Below are positions 12,278 to 24,325 of a DNA stretch of 64,000 nt, one piece after another. The stretch is from Periconia sp. R9002 (Eukaryota; Ascomycota; Dothideomycetes; Pleosporales; Periconiaceae). The translations under genes and the position numbers were made by a program. The stretch spans positions 62,001 to 126,000 of the forward strand of contig JAMAHW010000055.1 in NCBI GenBank assembly GCA_023627715.1. Reading direction: 5' to 3'. Below the pieces are notes generated by a model, which ran no database searches, was not told the origin of the DNA, and saw nothing but the letters and a program-made list of their open reading frames with translations. Numbering within the stretch: position 1 is the first letter of the stretch; each line of letters starts with the position of its first letter.

Positions 12278-13236
12278 TCAGCAGCATCTTCCCCCTTTGC
12301 TCTTTTGCGTCCGTTCAATGTCTTGTTCCCACTGATTCTGTTCGCCGCCCACGTTGGGTGTAGTTGGGAAGCCCATCCAGCTTCGCCTCTTATCGCCGAC
12401 GCCCACACGGAAACTGCCATTTCCGTTGGCTGGATAATCAAAGTAGCCGTTCGGGGTTCCATTCCCATTCATGCCAGGCGTGGCACCAGCCAAAGCAAAA
12501 AGTCGGTTCTCCTCTTCCAACTTGCGCTGCTGCTGCTCGACTAGTTTCCTTGTGATGACGCGGAAGACTTCGTCCACGCCCTCGCCGTCCTTGGCGCTGA
12601 TTTCGTGGCAGCAGTCCCAGCCGATATCCTGTCCCCAGAAGCCACTCGACCTATTGCTTTGCGGCGATGCCATGCCCCCGGTCTGCCAGCCCGCAGCTGC
12701 AGCTTGATTCTGGGCTGCCTGGTGAGGATATAGATGTTCCGCAACGTAGGCTATACAGCGTTCGAAGGGTACCTGACGTTTCGAAGGGTCCTGGGCGACT
12801 ACATCGGACTTGGTACCGACGACGTGGAGTATTATGTCTTCGCCGAGATTCTGCTTGAGCTCTTTGAGCCAGCGGCCCATTTCTTCGAAAGAGGAGGGAT
12901 CGGTAATATCATAGCAAAGTACGCCGGCGTTTGCACCTCGATAGTATAGCTTGGACACAGGTTAGCCTTCATGCAACACATGGATCGTGGGAAGTGAAAC
13001 GCCAGCAAGCGTACCTTGGATATGGACCGAAACCTTTCCTGCCCCGCGGTATCCCATATCTGCAAGCGGACGACTGTCGAGGTATCGATGTCGACGACAC
13101 GCTTGGTCAGGAACGAGGCGCCTATTGTCGACTGGGTCGAGGGTGGTGCAAATGCATTCTTGACGTAGCGGTGGACGAGCGAGGTTTTGCCGACTCCTTG
13201 ACTGCCTAACACCACGATCTTGGCCTCCATCGACAT
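12278..13236 (-). CDS. Rab-family small GTPase with long C-terminal tail
   Basis: Membrane-trafficking GTPase of the Rab/Ypt family, 297 residues. Exons 13236-13015 and 12949-12278, intron 13014-12950; the junction gives ISK-LYYRG in frame. Seen: P-loop GSQGVGKTS (residues 11-19), effector region STIGASF, switch II WDTAGQERF, GTKSD in place of the usual NKxD, EISAKDGEG (G5) and a C-terminal CC for double geranylgeranylation. The protein is longer than typical Rabs (about 200-220). There is an insert rich in Ala/Gln/Ser between G4 and G5 (about residues 145-180) and a Gly/Asn-rich tail before KGGRCC. The minus-strand start also allows initiation two codons later (MEAK). I cannot assign a specific Rab subfamily. 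Confidence 0.9.
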
Positions 13237-14588
13237 GGCTGTCTGTTACTCCCTTTGGGAGAAAATAGATATACGTTCGGGTGTTTACGTAGACGAGGGG
13301 TAGTGTGTGGCCGGCGGCGTTCTGGCAGTATTTCGGTTGTTTGGTTGGGTTCCGTGCGGAGCTGGTATGTGATGTGCGGGTGCAGTGAGGGCGGAGCGGC
13401 TGGCTAGCTGGGTCTCTATCTATACGGTTGCCTCTGTGGAGGTCGGGTTCGCAATGCAGCGTGTTTGACGAGGTCCAGAAAAAGCAGAAAATGGATAGGT
13501 AGGCGGACAGTGTACCATGCTCATGGCGTTTGGCGGGCGACTCTGGAGAGACGGGACGAGCTGTGTATGGCAGGTCTCACGGGGGTTGACGTAGGCGAGC
13601 GAAAGTGAATTACACAGTCATGGATGCGAATCAGCAAATGGCATCAGGCAGATCAGAGATCAGATCGTCGCTTGGCTGGAGGAAGAGCCATGTCCGTGTG
13701 ACTCTTCTGCGGAGATGGGATTGTTGTGGTAGCGCAGGCATGTTTCGACGGGCATGCGTGAGCGGGCACATGACTTTCAGCTTGCTTGCGAGCTAGGGCC
13801 TCCCGGAGTCGGAGTTTGGCTGGAGGCGGTGCGGTGAATGGAGGCGTACGGGAAGGCGTTGAGAAGTTGGAGGAAGAGGCAAGGCAGGCTGGTCCAAGAA
13901 TATATGCGGAGCAGGATAAACTTTTTCGTGAGATGGAAAAGGGCATACGTAAGTAGCTATGTGAGTACATAAGGGAGGTACAGCATCGGCACTATGTGCT
14001 GGCGCTTGCATCCGTGGACTGTCGGTGGCATTGGCCTGCATCAATCGTTAAGTACTTGCAAGCACGGCCTGTCCCTTTTCTCCGCAATAGCATCCGACGT
14101 GAGACGGATCGCAGAGATTGGGATCGTGACGTTGTTTATCTATCGATATTTACTAAGTACTTCTCCGAGGTCTTCATATGGATGGATGGAAGCTCAAACG
14201 CCGACACTCTACACAACGGCTTGCGCAACCCTGCACAAGATGCCTAGCCATGCATAGCTGCCTACATCAAAAGATAAATCATTGCATATTTATATGTGAG
14301 TGTCGAGATTGCCGAAGGAAGGGACCGTCTCCCCGGACCGATGCTGCGGGGTCAGACAGCCCGAGGCGTTGCCAAAAACATGCATCGCCGTCAACATCCT
14401 CGACCTGCCGGTCACGCCAGCCGTCTCTAACGTGTTACTGCCTACTAGCTTGAGCGACCATCCGGGAATAAGAACCAACCATTGCCACCTTTTGTACAAT
14501 TATAATCAACCTCCAATTCAATTGAGCTCCTTACTTGCTTGTGTTTCTCTCAGCTCAATTGGCCTTGCCCGCCCTCACCCACGCCATC
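13237..14588. other. Divergent intergenic region
   Basis: Separates the Rab gene (minus) from the flavocytochrome-type dehydrogenase gene (plus), so it holds both promoters. No gene supported; small open frames on both strands have no recognisable features. Confidence 0.55.
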
Positions 14589-16165
14589 ATGAACCACGAC
14601 AGCAATAACACCCAAAAAGTCAAGCTCACCGGCCAGGACGTCGCAAAGCATGACAACAAGGATTCATGCTGGGTCATCGTACACGGTCGCGCCTATGATG
14701 TGACCGAGTTCCTTCCTGAGCACCCCGGCGGCTCCAAAATCATTCTCAAGTATGCAGGCAAAGATGCGACCGAGGAATTCGAGCCCATCCATCCGCCAGA
14801 CACACTAGACAAGTACCTCGACAAGTCAAAGCACCTGGGCGAGGTCGATATGAATACGGTCCAGCAAGAAGAAAAGGAGTTTGATCCGGAGGAGGAGGAA
14901 AGACAGAAGCGTATTGAGACAATGCCCATTCTGGAACAATGCTACAACCTCATGGATTTCGAGGCCGTCGCGAGAAAAACTATGAAAAAGACCGCATGGG
15001 CATATTACTCTAGTGGTGCCGATGATGAAATTGTAAGAGCCTTTAACTGTTGTTCTACTTATATACATCTTTTCCAGGGAGCTGACACGTCCAGACTATG
15101 CGCGAAAACCACACTGCCTTCCACAAAATATGGTTCCGACCGCGAATCCTTGTTGATGTAGAGAAGGTTGACTTCTCAACCACCATGCTTGGCACCAAAG
15201 TTGATATTCCTTTCTACGTGACCGCCACTGCCCTAGGCAAGCTCGGGAATCCCGAGGGAGAAGTCATCCTGACAAGAGGTGCAAAGAAACACAATGTGAT
15301 ACAGATGATACCCACGCTTGCTTCATGTTCTTTTGACGAGATTGTGGACGCTGCCGAGGATGGACAGGTGCAATGGCTTCAGCTTTACGTGAACAAAGAC
15401 CGAGAAGTCACAAAGAGGATCGTGGAGCACGCCGAGAAGCGTGGCTGCAAGGGCTTGTTCATTACCGTGGATGCGCCTCAACTGGGTCGTCGTGAGAAGG
15501 ATATGCGTTCGAAGTTCTCTGATGTTGGCTCCAACGTACAATCATCATCAGGCAAAGAAGTCGACCGAAGTCAAGGTGCTGCGCGCGCCATTTCATCCTT
15601 CATCGATCCCAGTCTGAGTTGGAAGGATATTCCATGGTTCCTGAGCATCACCAAGATGCCCATCCTATTGAAGGGTGTCCAGTGCGTTGAAGATGTCATC
15701 CGTGCCATCGAGGCCGGTGTGCACGGCGTTGTTTTATCCAACCACGGCGGCCGACAATTGGACTTTGCGCGTTCCGGCATTGAAGTGCTTGCTGAAGTGA
15801 TGCCTGTCCTTCGTGAACGGGGCTGGCAAGACAAAATCGAGATCTACATTGACGGTGGTGTACGACGCGCGACTGATATTATCAAAGCTGTTTGTTTAGG
15901 TGCCAAAGGCGTTGGCATTGGCCGACCGTTCCTCTATGCCATGTCGGCATACGGTCTGCCAGGCGTGGATAGGGCGATCCAGCTGCTTAAGGATGAGATG
16001 GAGATGAACATGCGATTAATTGGGGCGTCAAAGATCTCCGACCTGAACCCGACACTCGTTGACACAAGGGGTCTCAGTTTGCACACTACCACAGTCCCGG
16101 AGGATACGCTAGGTCGCAATGTGTACGACCCACTTATTGGCCCTAAAGAGAAGGCCAAGCTATGA
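14589..16165 (+). CDS. Flavocytochrome b2-type FMN-dependent 2-hydroxyacid dehydrogenase
   Basis: A cytochrome b5-like heme domain is fused to an FMN-dependent 2-hydroxyacid dehydrogenase barrel, as in yeast L-lactate cytochrome c oxidoreductase. Exons 14589-15032 and 15095-16165, intron 15033-15094, 504 residues. Heme ligands: His45 in HPGG and His68 in EPIHPP. FMN domain: YVTATALGKL, LQLYVNKDR, ITVDAPQLGRREKD, LLKGVQ (catalytic Lys), SNHGGRQLD (catalytic His and Arg), IDGGVRR and GIGRPFLY. The first ATG gives MNHDSNN followed closely by the heme domain, with no obvious mitochondrial presequence, unlike Cyb2. It may therefore be cytosolic or act on another 2-hydroxyacid. The substrate (lactate or other) cannot be decided from sequence alone. 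Confidence 0.92.
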
Positions 16166-16453
16166 AGAGGTGCACGGAATCTATTATTGTACACAAACAT
16201 GTTCCCGGAGTGATAGCTTCTACCTTTGTATGATACCTATGGAATACATCAATGTGAATGTGAAACAAGACATGGGGGTCCTTGGCGGCTGTTTTAGCGT
16301 CCCCCACTTCCCCCAGAGCCCCATTCCATTCTTATTATTTCACCCATGAACTGCATGGTTTTATCCTTTCCCACTCCATGGTATTGCCACAGCTTCTCGC
16401 GATAGATTTCATTTACGTATGAGCCGTTCTTTTCATTCGCATTTACCACAGCA

Positions 16454-17525
16454 ATGACGACCTCTAACCCTAGTCTCGAGCCTGCGTGGGACGAGGCGCA
16501 ATGTACTTCAGCTCTCGCGCAGCTCCAACGACTGCAAGCGCAAGTGAGTTATACCAGCCTAAAGCTGGAAAATATGCAAACAATATAGCTTATTTTGGTC
16601 CTTCATCTAGATTGATGATCTACGCCTCACGATCCCTCGCCTCGTTGAGCCGTTTTACTCTCCGCCTACACCGTCTATGTTCCGCGCTTACAAAGAGAAT
16701 ATCGCTACGTCGCAGAATGACATGAAGAAACTGAGGAGTCAGTGGAAGAGTCCACAAGTTGAGAAGATATTTGCACATAGCAAGCACAGCTTCCAGGAGA
16801 ACGGAGACTTAAGCAGCAGCTCAGAGGTCCCCAGGTATGGATGGGTGGACATGGAAGAAAAGTTGCGGGAAGCCGCACAGAAAGGGGATAAAGAGAAAGA
16901 GGCTGAAACTGATCAAGGGTTAGAAATTAGTCAGGAAGATATCAAGAGAGTTGTAGACGAATGGAAAGCAAGGAACGACAAAATCAAGTTCGAGGGAGAG
17001 GATGGGTATCGTGACTTTAAGGTTTGTGAATGCGCTCCAGAACTTCTCTACGCAGCATCGAGGCTAATTGTTGTGCTACAGATATCATTTGTTTCGAACT
17101 CGTTGACGCTCAAATTTCATGTCACAATCACGCCCGAATTAAATGGCATGCAGAAGCTGCACGCTGTATGTTTGGGTACAAGGGAACCTGCACTGGCGAT
17201 CACTAGATGCATCAATACACGTCCACGTCCGAATGATCTAAAATATCTCCTGGTATGTCTAAATTCTAAACCAAATTTCAATCATATGGTTACATGAGCA
17301 GAGGCGAACTTTTTACGAAGGATCTAATTGACGTCGTTGCTAACGCGGGACATGTAGGATATGATTGCTGCGTACAAAACAGTGAAGGGAACAAAATGTG
17401 CAAAATGTGGCGAGATTTTTGATAATCAGGTTCTGGGAACCGTTGCTAGGAGGAGCCGAGAAGCCATCGATGGTGAAAAGACCAATGTGGAATGGGAAGC
17501 TTTCCACGAGCATTGCATGGAATAG
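16454..17525 (+). CDS. med27: Mediator complex subunit 27 (Med27-like)
   Basis: Four-exon gene: 16454-16543, 16611-17021, 17082-17252 and 17358-17525 (introns of 67, 60 and 105 nt), 279 residues, all junctions in frame. The N-terminal half is helical (ALAQLQRLQAQIDDLRLTIP). The C-terminal part reads TREPALAITRCINTRP, then YLLDMIAAYKTVKG, a CAKCG pair and WEAFHEHC. Two CxxC cysteines with a terminal His/Cys pair are a plausible zinc site and the typical end of fungal Med27 proteins. Med27 belongs to the RNA polymerase II Mediator complex. Assignment rests on remembered family pattern, so the family is likely but not certain. Separate open frames were not long enough to reveal the gene; it only appears after joining exons. 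Confidence 0.78.
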
Positions 17526-18691
17526 ACACTGCGCATCCAGCCAGGGCGAACCATGTATGTTATACCCCAGTTATAAAATCACCCATCCTTTCGCGTGGCG
17601 GATCGAGGCAGTGATGATGATATAGTGATATCTCCTTGCTCGAATTCAACTGACTTTCTATCCCCGGGATAGGTGCCTTGCCGTCTTAGAACCGGATTGG
17701 TTAATACGGATCCTAGTGCCATCTTCCATGTATATCTCTCCAAGCCATTACATACTCCTCTCCCCGTGGCCCCTCTGAGCGCTCGGCATCTGTCCACATG
17801 CCTGGGTATACTTTGCGGAACCTTCGTGTATGGAAATCGTATTTCAAATCCGAGTTTTCGCGCTTGTTGTCAATGCTCCTACTCCAGGATGGAATTGCGG
17901 CCCTTTACCCGGGATGTAGGTTATGGTGAGGGCTCCACTCATCTCTCGAGGGTCGATGTGACATGTAGTCATTTTTATTGGCGCTGGCAGTCAAATGGAT
18001 ATCAGGTCCCTTTCCAGTGAGGATGTCCTTCATTCGACCCCATTTGGAGCCGTTTTTGCCATCTTTTGGCCAGATTAGATGGAAATGTTTCTTTGTCGTC
18101 TTCTTGCGTCTTTGATCAACATTCCATTCCTGTCTTTGGTGGAACTCCTCGAAGCGCTCTTCCCGTATATAACAGCAGTTGCCATTATATTGGACAAACG
18201 TCGCCATATCAAATCGATGTAGGGTATTGATGAAACGTTCTGAGCGTGTGCTGTCTTAGATAGCGATCAATACAAGCTTCATTGGCACGATAAAGATCAT
18301 TTATAAAAGATCATCCTAATTGTTATTGCGAATAGAATGTATTCATCATCAGTGTCACAATCTCCGATGTTGTTTGTACAAACTGGTTGCCATCAAGCTT
18401 GAACTACCTGGTGACAAATTGCGAGCAAGAATCGGATATAATAATCATGTAGCATATCTCATGGGTCTACAAGTAGTTAATAAAGTAGAGATATTTACGG
18501 CCAAACTGTACGTTTTCAAGTAAATGCGTGTTGGTTTGTACAAATCGTTCGCGCATTGACGCAATAAGTAACAAACGCGCGGCTAGCTAGTGCCAGTGGT
18601 CTTAGCTCCCTGCGCGCTTTGTATTTTCTGGAGTAGTCAAACAACAACACCAAGCCAGCGCAACATCACTCCATTGCCATCCCCCGTCACA
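17526..18691. other. Intergenic region before nic96
   Basis: No supported gene. A 100-codon open frame on the minus strand (17905-18207) is rich in charged residues but has no recognisable domain. The last few hundred bases should include the nic96 promoter. AT content rises between about 18240 and 18540. Confidence 0.5.
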
Positions 18692-21600
18692 ATGTCGTCG
18701 CTTTTCGGCAACAGCTTCGGGAACAAGCCTGCTTCGAGTGCTCCGGCGTCTTCGGGTGCTCCGGCTTTCGCCCCCCTGTTCGGGGCAAACACAGCGACAA
18801 CCTCATCTGGCTCTACACCCAGCTTGTTCTCTAATCTGGGTGCGCAGCCCGCTGCTGGAACTCCCAAGCCAGCCTCTTCCTTGTTTGGGGGTGCGTCTAC
18901 AAGCGCTGCGCAACCAGCGTCACAGCCAACAGCCTCTGGCGGGTTGGGTTCAAGTTTGTTCGGCGGTGGCTTAGGCGGAACGAGCACAGCTGCACCGGCG
19001 TCAACAGCAACACCAGCTCCATCCTTGGGAGGGGCAACATCACAAGCGCAACCTGCAAGCAGTGGTTTCGGTAGTCTTTTCTCCAAGCCCGCCGGCCAGC
19101 AAGCCCAGCAAGTGACGTCGACAAACCCACAACAGGCAGCAGGTCCAGCGCAGCCCTCCCTTTTTGGCACGTCCCAAGCTCCGCAACAATCAGGCGGACC
19201 TCTGTCACAGTCAAACGCCGGTACTGGTCGGTCAGCGCATTTCGATCACCTGCTCGAACGCGGTCGCAAACGCAATGCTGGCGAGAATGGTCTGTCCAAC
19301 TTTGATGAATTGCCCACACTTCAGCTAGGTTTGGGTGATATCGCCCGTAAGGTCCGCAACCTGGGCACGGGAGGGCCTTCGGCTGATCAGGCGCAAGACC
19401 GCGCTGCGTAAGTTAATCCAAAAACTAGTGATAAACGTAGCTGATTGATTCCAGGCATTACCTGCTCTCTGCATCAGGTGTGAAGGTGGGGAGCACCCTT
19501 CGTGATCTTAACCAGTTCTCCACGCAAGCTGGGTTCAACGCTACCGGAACCGCAAACAATTTCCTAGACACCGACGTTGACAGCTATCTCTCCAACCTTC
19601 ATTCACAATCGACTTTGGCGTTGATACAGGAGGGACTAGAGCAATCGAAACGAGATTTCGATACTTTTCTGGAAGATAATGTACAGATTGAATGGGACAA
19701 ACAACGCCAGAAGATTTACGAGCATTTTGGTCTCGGCAGACAAAGCGAGGAAATGGCTGCATCTCAGAGCACGTTTGGTGCTAGCAATGCCCGTGGCGCC
19801 TTTGGCAGATCCGCACGCAAAGGGAAATCCATGGGTTCCAAGGGTGCTTCTGTCAACGGTGCTTCGTTTGCTGCATCACAGGGCCCACCACCGGTTATTG
19901 GCTCTGTGATGTCACCTTATGGCAAGAGAAGTGTTAATGGGGAGTCCCAAGACAAATCCTCCTTCGTCGGACAAACTGGCCCCACTGACCGCTATACCAG
20001 AGAGAAGCAGGAGAACTTCATGACAACTGTCAAAATGCTCAATGAAGCAAGACTCAGAGAGACCCGTTTCCCCGTACTGGATGAGTTTGCCAAGGTCGAA
20101 TATGAATTTGATAAAGACAACACGAACAAGTTCCTGGATGCCTACAAAGCGCTTCAATCCATCACTGGTGAGGTGCCGGGGTCTGAACATAGTCTGAGGC
20201 AGGATCAACCGCGAGAACGATGTTATCAAGCCGATTATCTAGATGAACAGCCCAACTCAGTGCGCAGCGTCAATATTCGCAAGCGTATTTTGGATGGATC
20301 GCGGAAGTATCTTGAAGAGAAATTTATGGATCACGTCCGGGAAGTCTTGTCGAAGAACGCACACGAAGCTAGGCCTGGCGGTGCGCCATCCAATATCAAC
20401 AAGATTAGAGGTTTTATCCGAGCCAAGGTGGCCCATAAAGAGTTGGGGGTGGATTACGACTACTTGAACACGATCGGTGCGGAGAAAGACGAAGAGTATC
20501 CATGGGTCACTGTATTCTACCTCCTCCGTGGTGGTTTGACGCAAGACGCAGTGGAATATGTTCAAGAGAGGAAGAACTTTTTCAACAATACCGATAGAAA
20601 CTTTCTGCCTGCGGTCATATACTACGCAAATGACCCCGATCGTCGGCTCAGTCCCGAATTGCAGCAGAAGATCGGCAATGCGCATGCTCAGCGTGTGCGC
20701 ATAGGACCCACAAACGACCCCTTCCGTCTCGCATGTTACAAAGTACTTGGTCGCTGTGAGTTGAGCAGTCGGAACTTGAGCCACATCAAGGAAGAGATGG
20801 AGGATTGGATCTGGCTTCAATTCAACCTTGCGCGCGAAGGAAACCGTGCCGAAGAGAATGCAGGTGAGATTTTTGGTCTAGATGAGATTCGCGCCACCAC
20901 CATTGGAATTGGCCAGCGACACTTCATGAATGATGACAGTGAATCCGGTAACAACTACGGGGTTTACTTTTATTTGGCTACGCTCTCGGGTATGTTTGAG
21001 CAAGCTGTCAATTTTCTCTATCAACACAACTACATCTCGGCGGTTCACTTCGCAATCGCTCTCGACTATTACGGACTCTTGCGAGTGTCGGACTGGCGCA
21101 CTGCGGGCACAGAGATTCTCACTTACACGACGAAACAACTACCTCAGCTCAATTTTGGAAGGGTCGTTGGCTATTACACGGGCGATTTCCGTGCTGCCAA
21201 GCCGGATGCTGCAGCGGAATACCTCGTATTGATCTGTTTGAATGCCGATCTTCCCGGCGAGGCTGGAAGACAGCAAGCTGAGCTCTGTCACGAAGCACTT
21301 CGCGAGCTCGTCTTGGAGACAAGGACGTTCTCGACACTGTTGGGTGATGTGCGATCGAATGGACAGTCTATTCCTGGCCTCATTCAGGAACGAGCACCGT
21401 TGATACGACTCACTAGCGAGGACGCTCTCATCAACCGGATCATCCGTGAAGCAGCGAAGGTGGCAGATGACAATGGCCGTGTGAACGATGCTGTTCTATT
21501 GAATCATCTGGCCGGTGAATACGACAGTGTTATGTCTATTCTTAATCACGCATTATCAGAAGCTCTTTCGGTCGAACTGGGTCAAGAGCCGCTGCGTTTG

Positions 21601-22238
21601 GAACCTCTAAGGCCTCGAGTAACGACCGTCGACCAACAGCGTGCTCCCGAGCTTGCATCATCGAGCCTTAGTATGCTTGCTACAGACGATCCAGTAGACC
21701 TCGCAGAGAAGGTAATCAGCCTCTACAACGCTCAACAAACATGGTGGAGGAAGATCCAGAGGGATAACCGAGATACGGCTGGTGTATTATTCCAGTTGAA
21801 CAAGATCAAGAAGGTCATTGAGGCCGGACGATACATGGAAGCTCTTGATGTAAGTGTATTGTTTTTTTACAGTTGTTGCTTAATGGTTGTAGAGTGCTGA
21901 CACGTATACAGCAAATCGAGAATATCGGCCTCCTGCCTCTACAAGCCAACGGCAATCTCTCCGAAATCCGATCGTCTGCAAACAATTTCTCGCAGTACCG
22001 ACCGGAGATTGCTCGCAATATCGGCAATGTTTTGCTCTGGTGTATCGGCTGCTGTTCTCGACACCGAGAGGTATTGCTGAGTGGGACTTATGAGGATCCT
22101 ACACGGCGAAACTTGGCAGACCAGCTGCTACAGAAAGCCAAAGATTTGATGGTGTTCGCAGGCTTGATCCGATACAAGCTGCCGCCTAGGGTTTTCGAAA
22201 CATTGGCGCGAGAAGGCGGTAGTGTGGGAGCTTATTAA
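18692..22238 (+). CDS. nic96: Nucleoporin Nic96 (Nup93 family) with FG-rich N-terminus
   Basis: Scaffold nucleoporin of the nuclear pore inner ring. Exons 18692-19407, 19455-21849 and 21912-22238 (introns 47 and 62 nt), 1145 residues. Residues 1 to about 190 are Ser/Ala/Gln-rich with repeated SLFG/LFG motifs. The conserved Nic96 part starts near HYLLSASGVKVGSTLRDLNQF. It includes the helix LALIQEGLEQSKRDFDTFLEDN and a long alpha-solenoid ending in the RYKLPPRVFETLAREG stretch of the last exon. The start at 18692 gives MSSLFGNSFG; upstream in-frame sequence has no ATG. The FG-like head is notable, since yeast Nic96 is not a classical FG nucleoporin. Alternative: a different Nup93-type protein is unlikely given full-length similarity in pattern. 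Confidence 0.93.
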
Positions 22239-22672
22239 TAGGTCAAGGGGATGCCAGAGTTGGTTATTATCAGATGATTGTCTATTGACTTTGGCCTTGT
22301 ATGAAGCGTACTGTAACGCGAGCTTCTATGGTTTTGGCATTGTAAAGGATAGATATGGTTGCGAATTAAACATGACTGGTCCATTGCCCATTTGTAACTG
22401 CCTCTTGCTATAATGTTTCTTCCAGCTTCATCTTCAGACGAAAACATTCCATATTATCGGATGTCGACTTAGATGTATATAACGAATGCATATGCGCACG
22501 TGCCAATTTATCGCAGCCGAGCCGAGGCAAGTCGTCATTGTATGATGCTTGCTCCGTGAGAGCTTCCAGGATCATGGGTTTATCATAGTCCCAACCCCAT
22601 ACTCCGTTTCTAACCCACAACAACAACAATACATGGCAAAGTCAATGACTGCTCTCGTACACGACGCCCGGC
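22239..22672. other. Short intergenic region between nic96 and the TMEM135-like gene
   Basis: Holds the nic96 3' end and the promoter of the next gene. A GATA-type match TTATCAGAT (22267-22275) falls just after the nic96 stop. An out-of-frame ATG at 22633 precedes the next start by 40 bases, so a short overlapping upstream frame exists. Confidence 0.5.
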
Positions 22673-24325
22673 ATGTCTTCCTCCAGCGCATCCGTCTCGT
22701 CTTCCTCTAGTTACGGCAGTAAACCGGAGCGAACCGTCGACCCCATCTTGCGAAATGCCCTGCGCTATACAATCAGCCCTCGCGAATACCAACTATTGCA
22801 CTCTTACCTCCTTTCTCGGGCGCCCTCGGCAGTCAAGAAGCGCACTCCAGCCCCGCGTCGATACGATGCAATTGTCTCCAAGGGGAAAGGAACGGGGGGA
22901 GGGAAGGGAGGAGACGATTACAATGCCGCTGCCATCAGGGCGTCGCTCAGAGTCGCTGTCGTAACAATGTCTGGCTTAAAAGCGTGGGAGCTGGTATCCA
23001 ACAAGTTTCTTTCGAAGAGAACTGTGCAGAAAACCCAGAATAAATTACCCATATGGAAATCGCCCAACGTCCGCCTGACATGCTCGCTCTCTTTCATCCT
23101 CCTCTTTCATCGGCTCCTGAGACGCTTCTTCATTCGTCTACGCGAGAGCCTCCTTACTCCAGATGCCAAAGGATTCCGACGGCGAAACCCACGTGTCGCG
23201 AAATCATTGACTTCAAGACTCGCCCCGGCAATAGGGTCAAGCCTGGCAGGCTTTTTCCTCGCTGTCTACCCAGGCGACCAATTGCGCATCACAATCGCAA
23301 TCTACATCTTCACGCGCGCCCTCGAGTTCAGCTACAACTACCTAGAAGAACTAGGATACTTCCGCAACAGGCCATCGTGGTTTGGCTCATGGATGCTTAT
23401 GCCATTATCATGCGGTCAGCTGCTTCACGCCTTTGTCTTCGACCGTGACTGCTTCCCCACATCCTACGGAAAATTCATCCTGGGCAACTCCCCTGAATAC
23501 ATTCAAAAGCGGCCCGAAAACTATCCTAAAAGCCTTCAATGGCCAGGTACATTCGACATTGTCGACAGTCTAGCACAAATCTCCAAAGCGCGCTGGCTCC
23601 CCTTCACATCCCCCATCCTTTTCCCCAACTCCGAAACCCTCCCTCGATCCCTCACCGCAATAGCACCCATCACCTCGCCGGCGCACCCAGCTATCAAAAA
23701 CCTTTCCTGCGCTCTCCTTCACCCGAACGATCCCTCCTGCATGCGCACCTACCTCTCCTACTGGATCCAAGCCTTCCCCAAAGTCGCCCGCTTCTTCACC
23801 CTCTTCCTGACCCTCCTCAGCATTCCCCGCTACAAAACCTTCCTCGCGTCCCCGCTCTCCGCGACCAACAACCTCGCCAAATCCATCCTCCGCATGTCCC
23901 TCTTCATCTGCGGCTCCATCGGCACCTCCTGGGGCTCCATCTGCCTCTTCCAACACACGTTCCCGCGCTCCTTCCTCCCCACGCAGCGCTGGTTCCTGGG
24001 CGGCTTCCTCGGCGGCATGTGGGCGTTCGTCCAGCGCAAGCACGGCCGCGGAAACGCATTGTACTCGGCCCGCATGAGCCTCGACTCGCTGTGGAAAGTC
24101 GGCGTCAAGCGCGGGTGGTGGAAGGGCGTCAAGAACGGCGACGTGCTGCTTTTCGTGGCCAGTCTGGCGGCCGTGAATGCGCTTTATGAGGTTAGTCCCA
24201 AGAGCGTGAATAGTGGGGTTGCGAGGAAGGGGTTGGGGGTTATGAGAGGGGAAGGCTGGGTTGATCGCGCGAAGTTGGTGTCGAGTGGGGAGGAGGGGAG
24301 GAGTGCGAAGGGGGGGGAGGAGTGA
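22673..24325 (+). CDS. TMEM135-like multi-pass membrane protein
   Basis: Intronless open frame of 550 residues. Hydrophobic segments occur around residues 140-150 (SLSFILLFHRL), 190-210, 225-235 and 255-265, with more in the C-terminal half. A Cys/His/Pro-rich stretch with SPAHPAIKNLSCALLHPNDPSC resembles the cysteine-rich region of TMEM135. A Gly-rich segment FLGGFLGGMWAFVQRKHGR resembles Tim17-type membrane domains. TMEM135 relatives are linked to peroxisomes and mitochondria in animals; a similar organelle role here is only inferred. The C-terminal tail is basic and Gly-rich. The Ser-rich N-terminus (MSSSSASVSSSSS) follows a good ATG context. No partner genes are apparent nearby. Confidence 0.75.
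   Translation: MSSSSASVSSSSSYGSKPERTVDPILRNALRYTISPREYQLLHSYLLSRAPSAVKKRTPAPRRYDAIVSKGKGTGGGKGGDDYNAAAIRASLRVAVVTMSGLKAWELVSNKFLSKRTVQKTQNKLPIWKSPNVRLTCSLSFILLFHRLLRRFFIRLRESLLTPDAKGFRRRNPRVAKSLTSRLAPAIGSSLAGFFLAVYPGDQLRITIAIYIFTRALEFSYNYLEELGYFRNRPSWFGSWMLMPLSCGQLLHAFVFDRDCFPTSYGKFILGNSPEYIQKRPENYPKSLQWPGTFDIVDSLAQISKARWLPFTSPILFPNSETLPRSLTAIAPITSPAHPAIKNLSCALLHPNDPSCMRTYLSYWIQAFPKVARFFTLFLTLLSIPRYKTFLASPLSATNNLAKSILRMSLFICGSIGTSWGSICLFQHTFPRSFLPTQRWFLGGFLGGMWAFVQRKHGRGNALYSARMSLDSLWKVGVKRGWWKGVKNGDVLLFVASLAAVNALYEVSPKSVNSGVARKGLGVMRGEGWVDRAKLVSSGEEGRSAKGGEE

Noticed and set aside
17905..18207. 100-codon minus-strand open frame with many charged residues
   Set aside because: Begins with ATG and looks less repetitive than other shadows, but no domain, intron signal or partner supports it; left as a possible orphan only.
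22267..22275. Exact SreA-type site TTATCAGAT after nic96
   Set aside because: A single copy in a 3' flank of a housekeeping gene is expected by chance about once in 64 kb.
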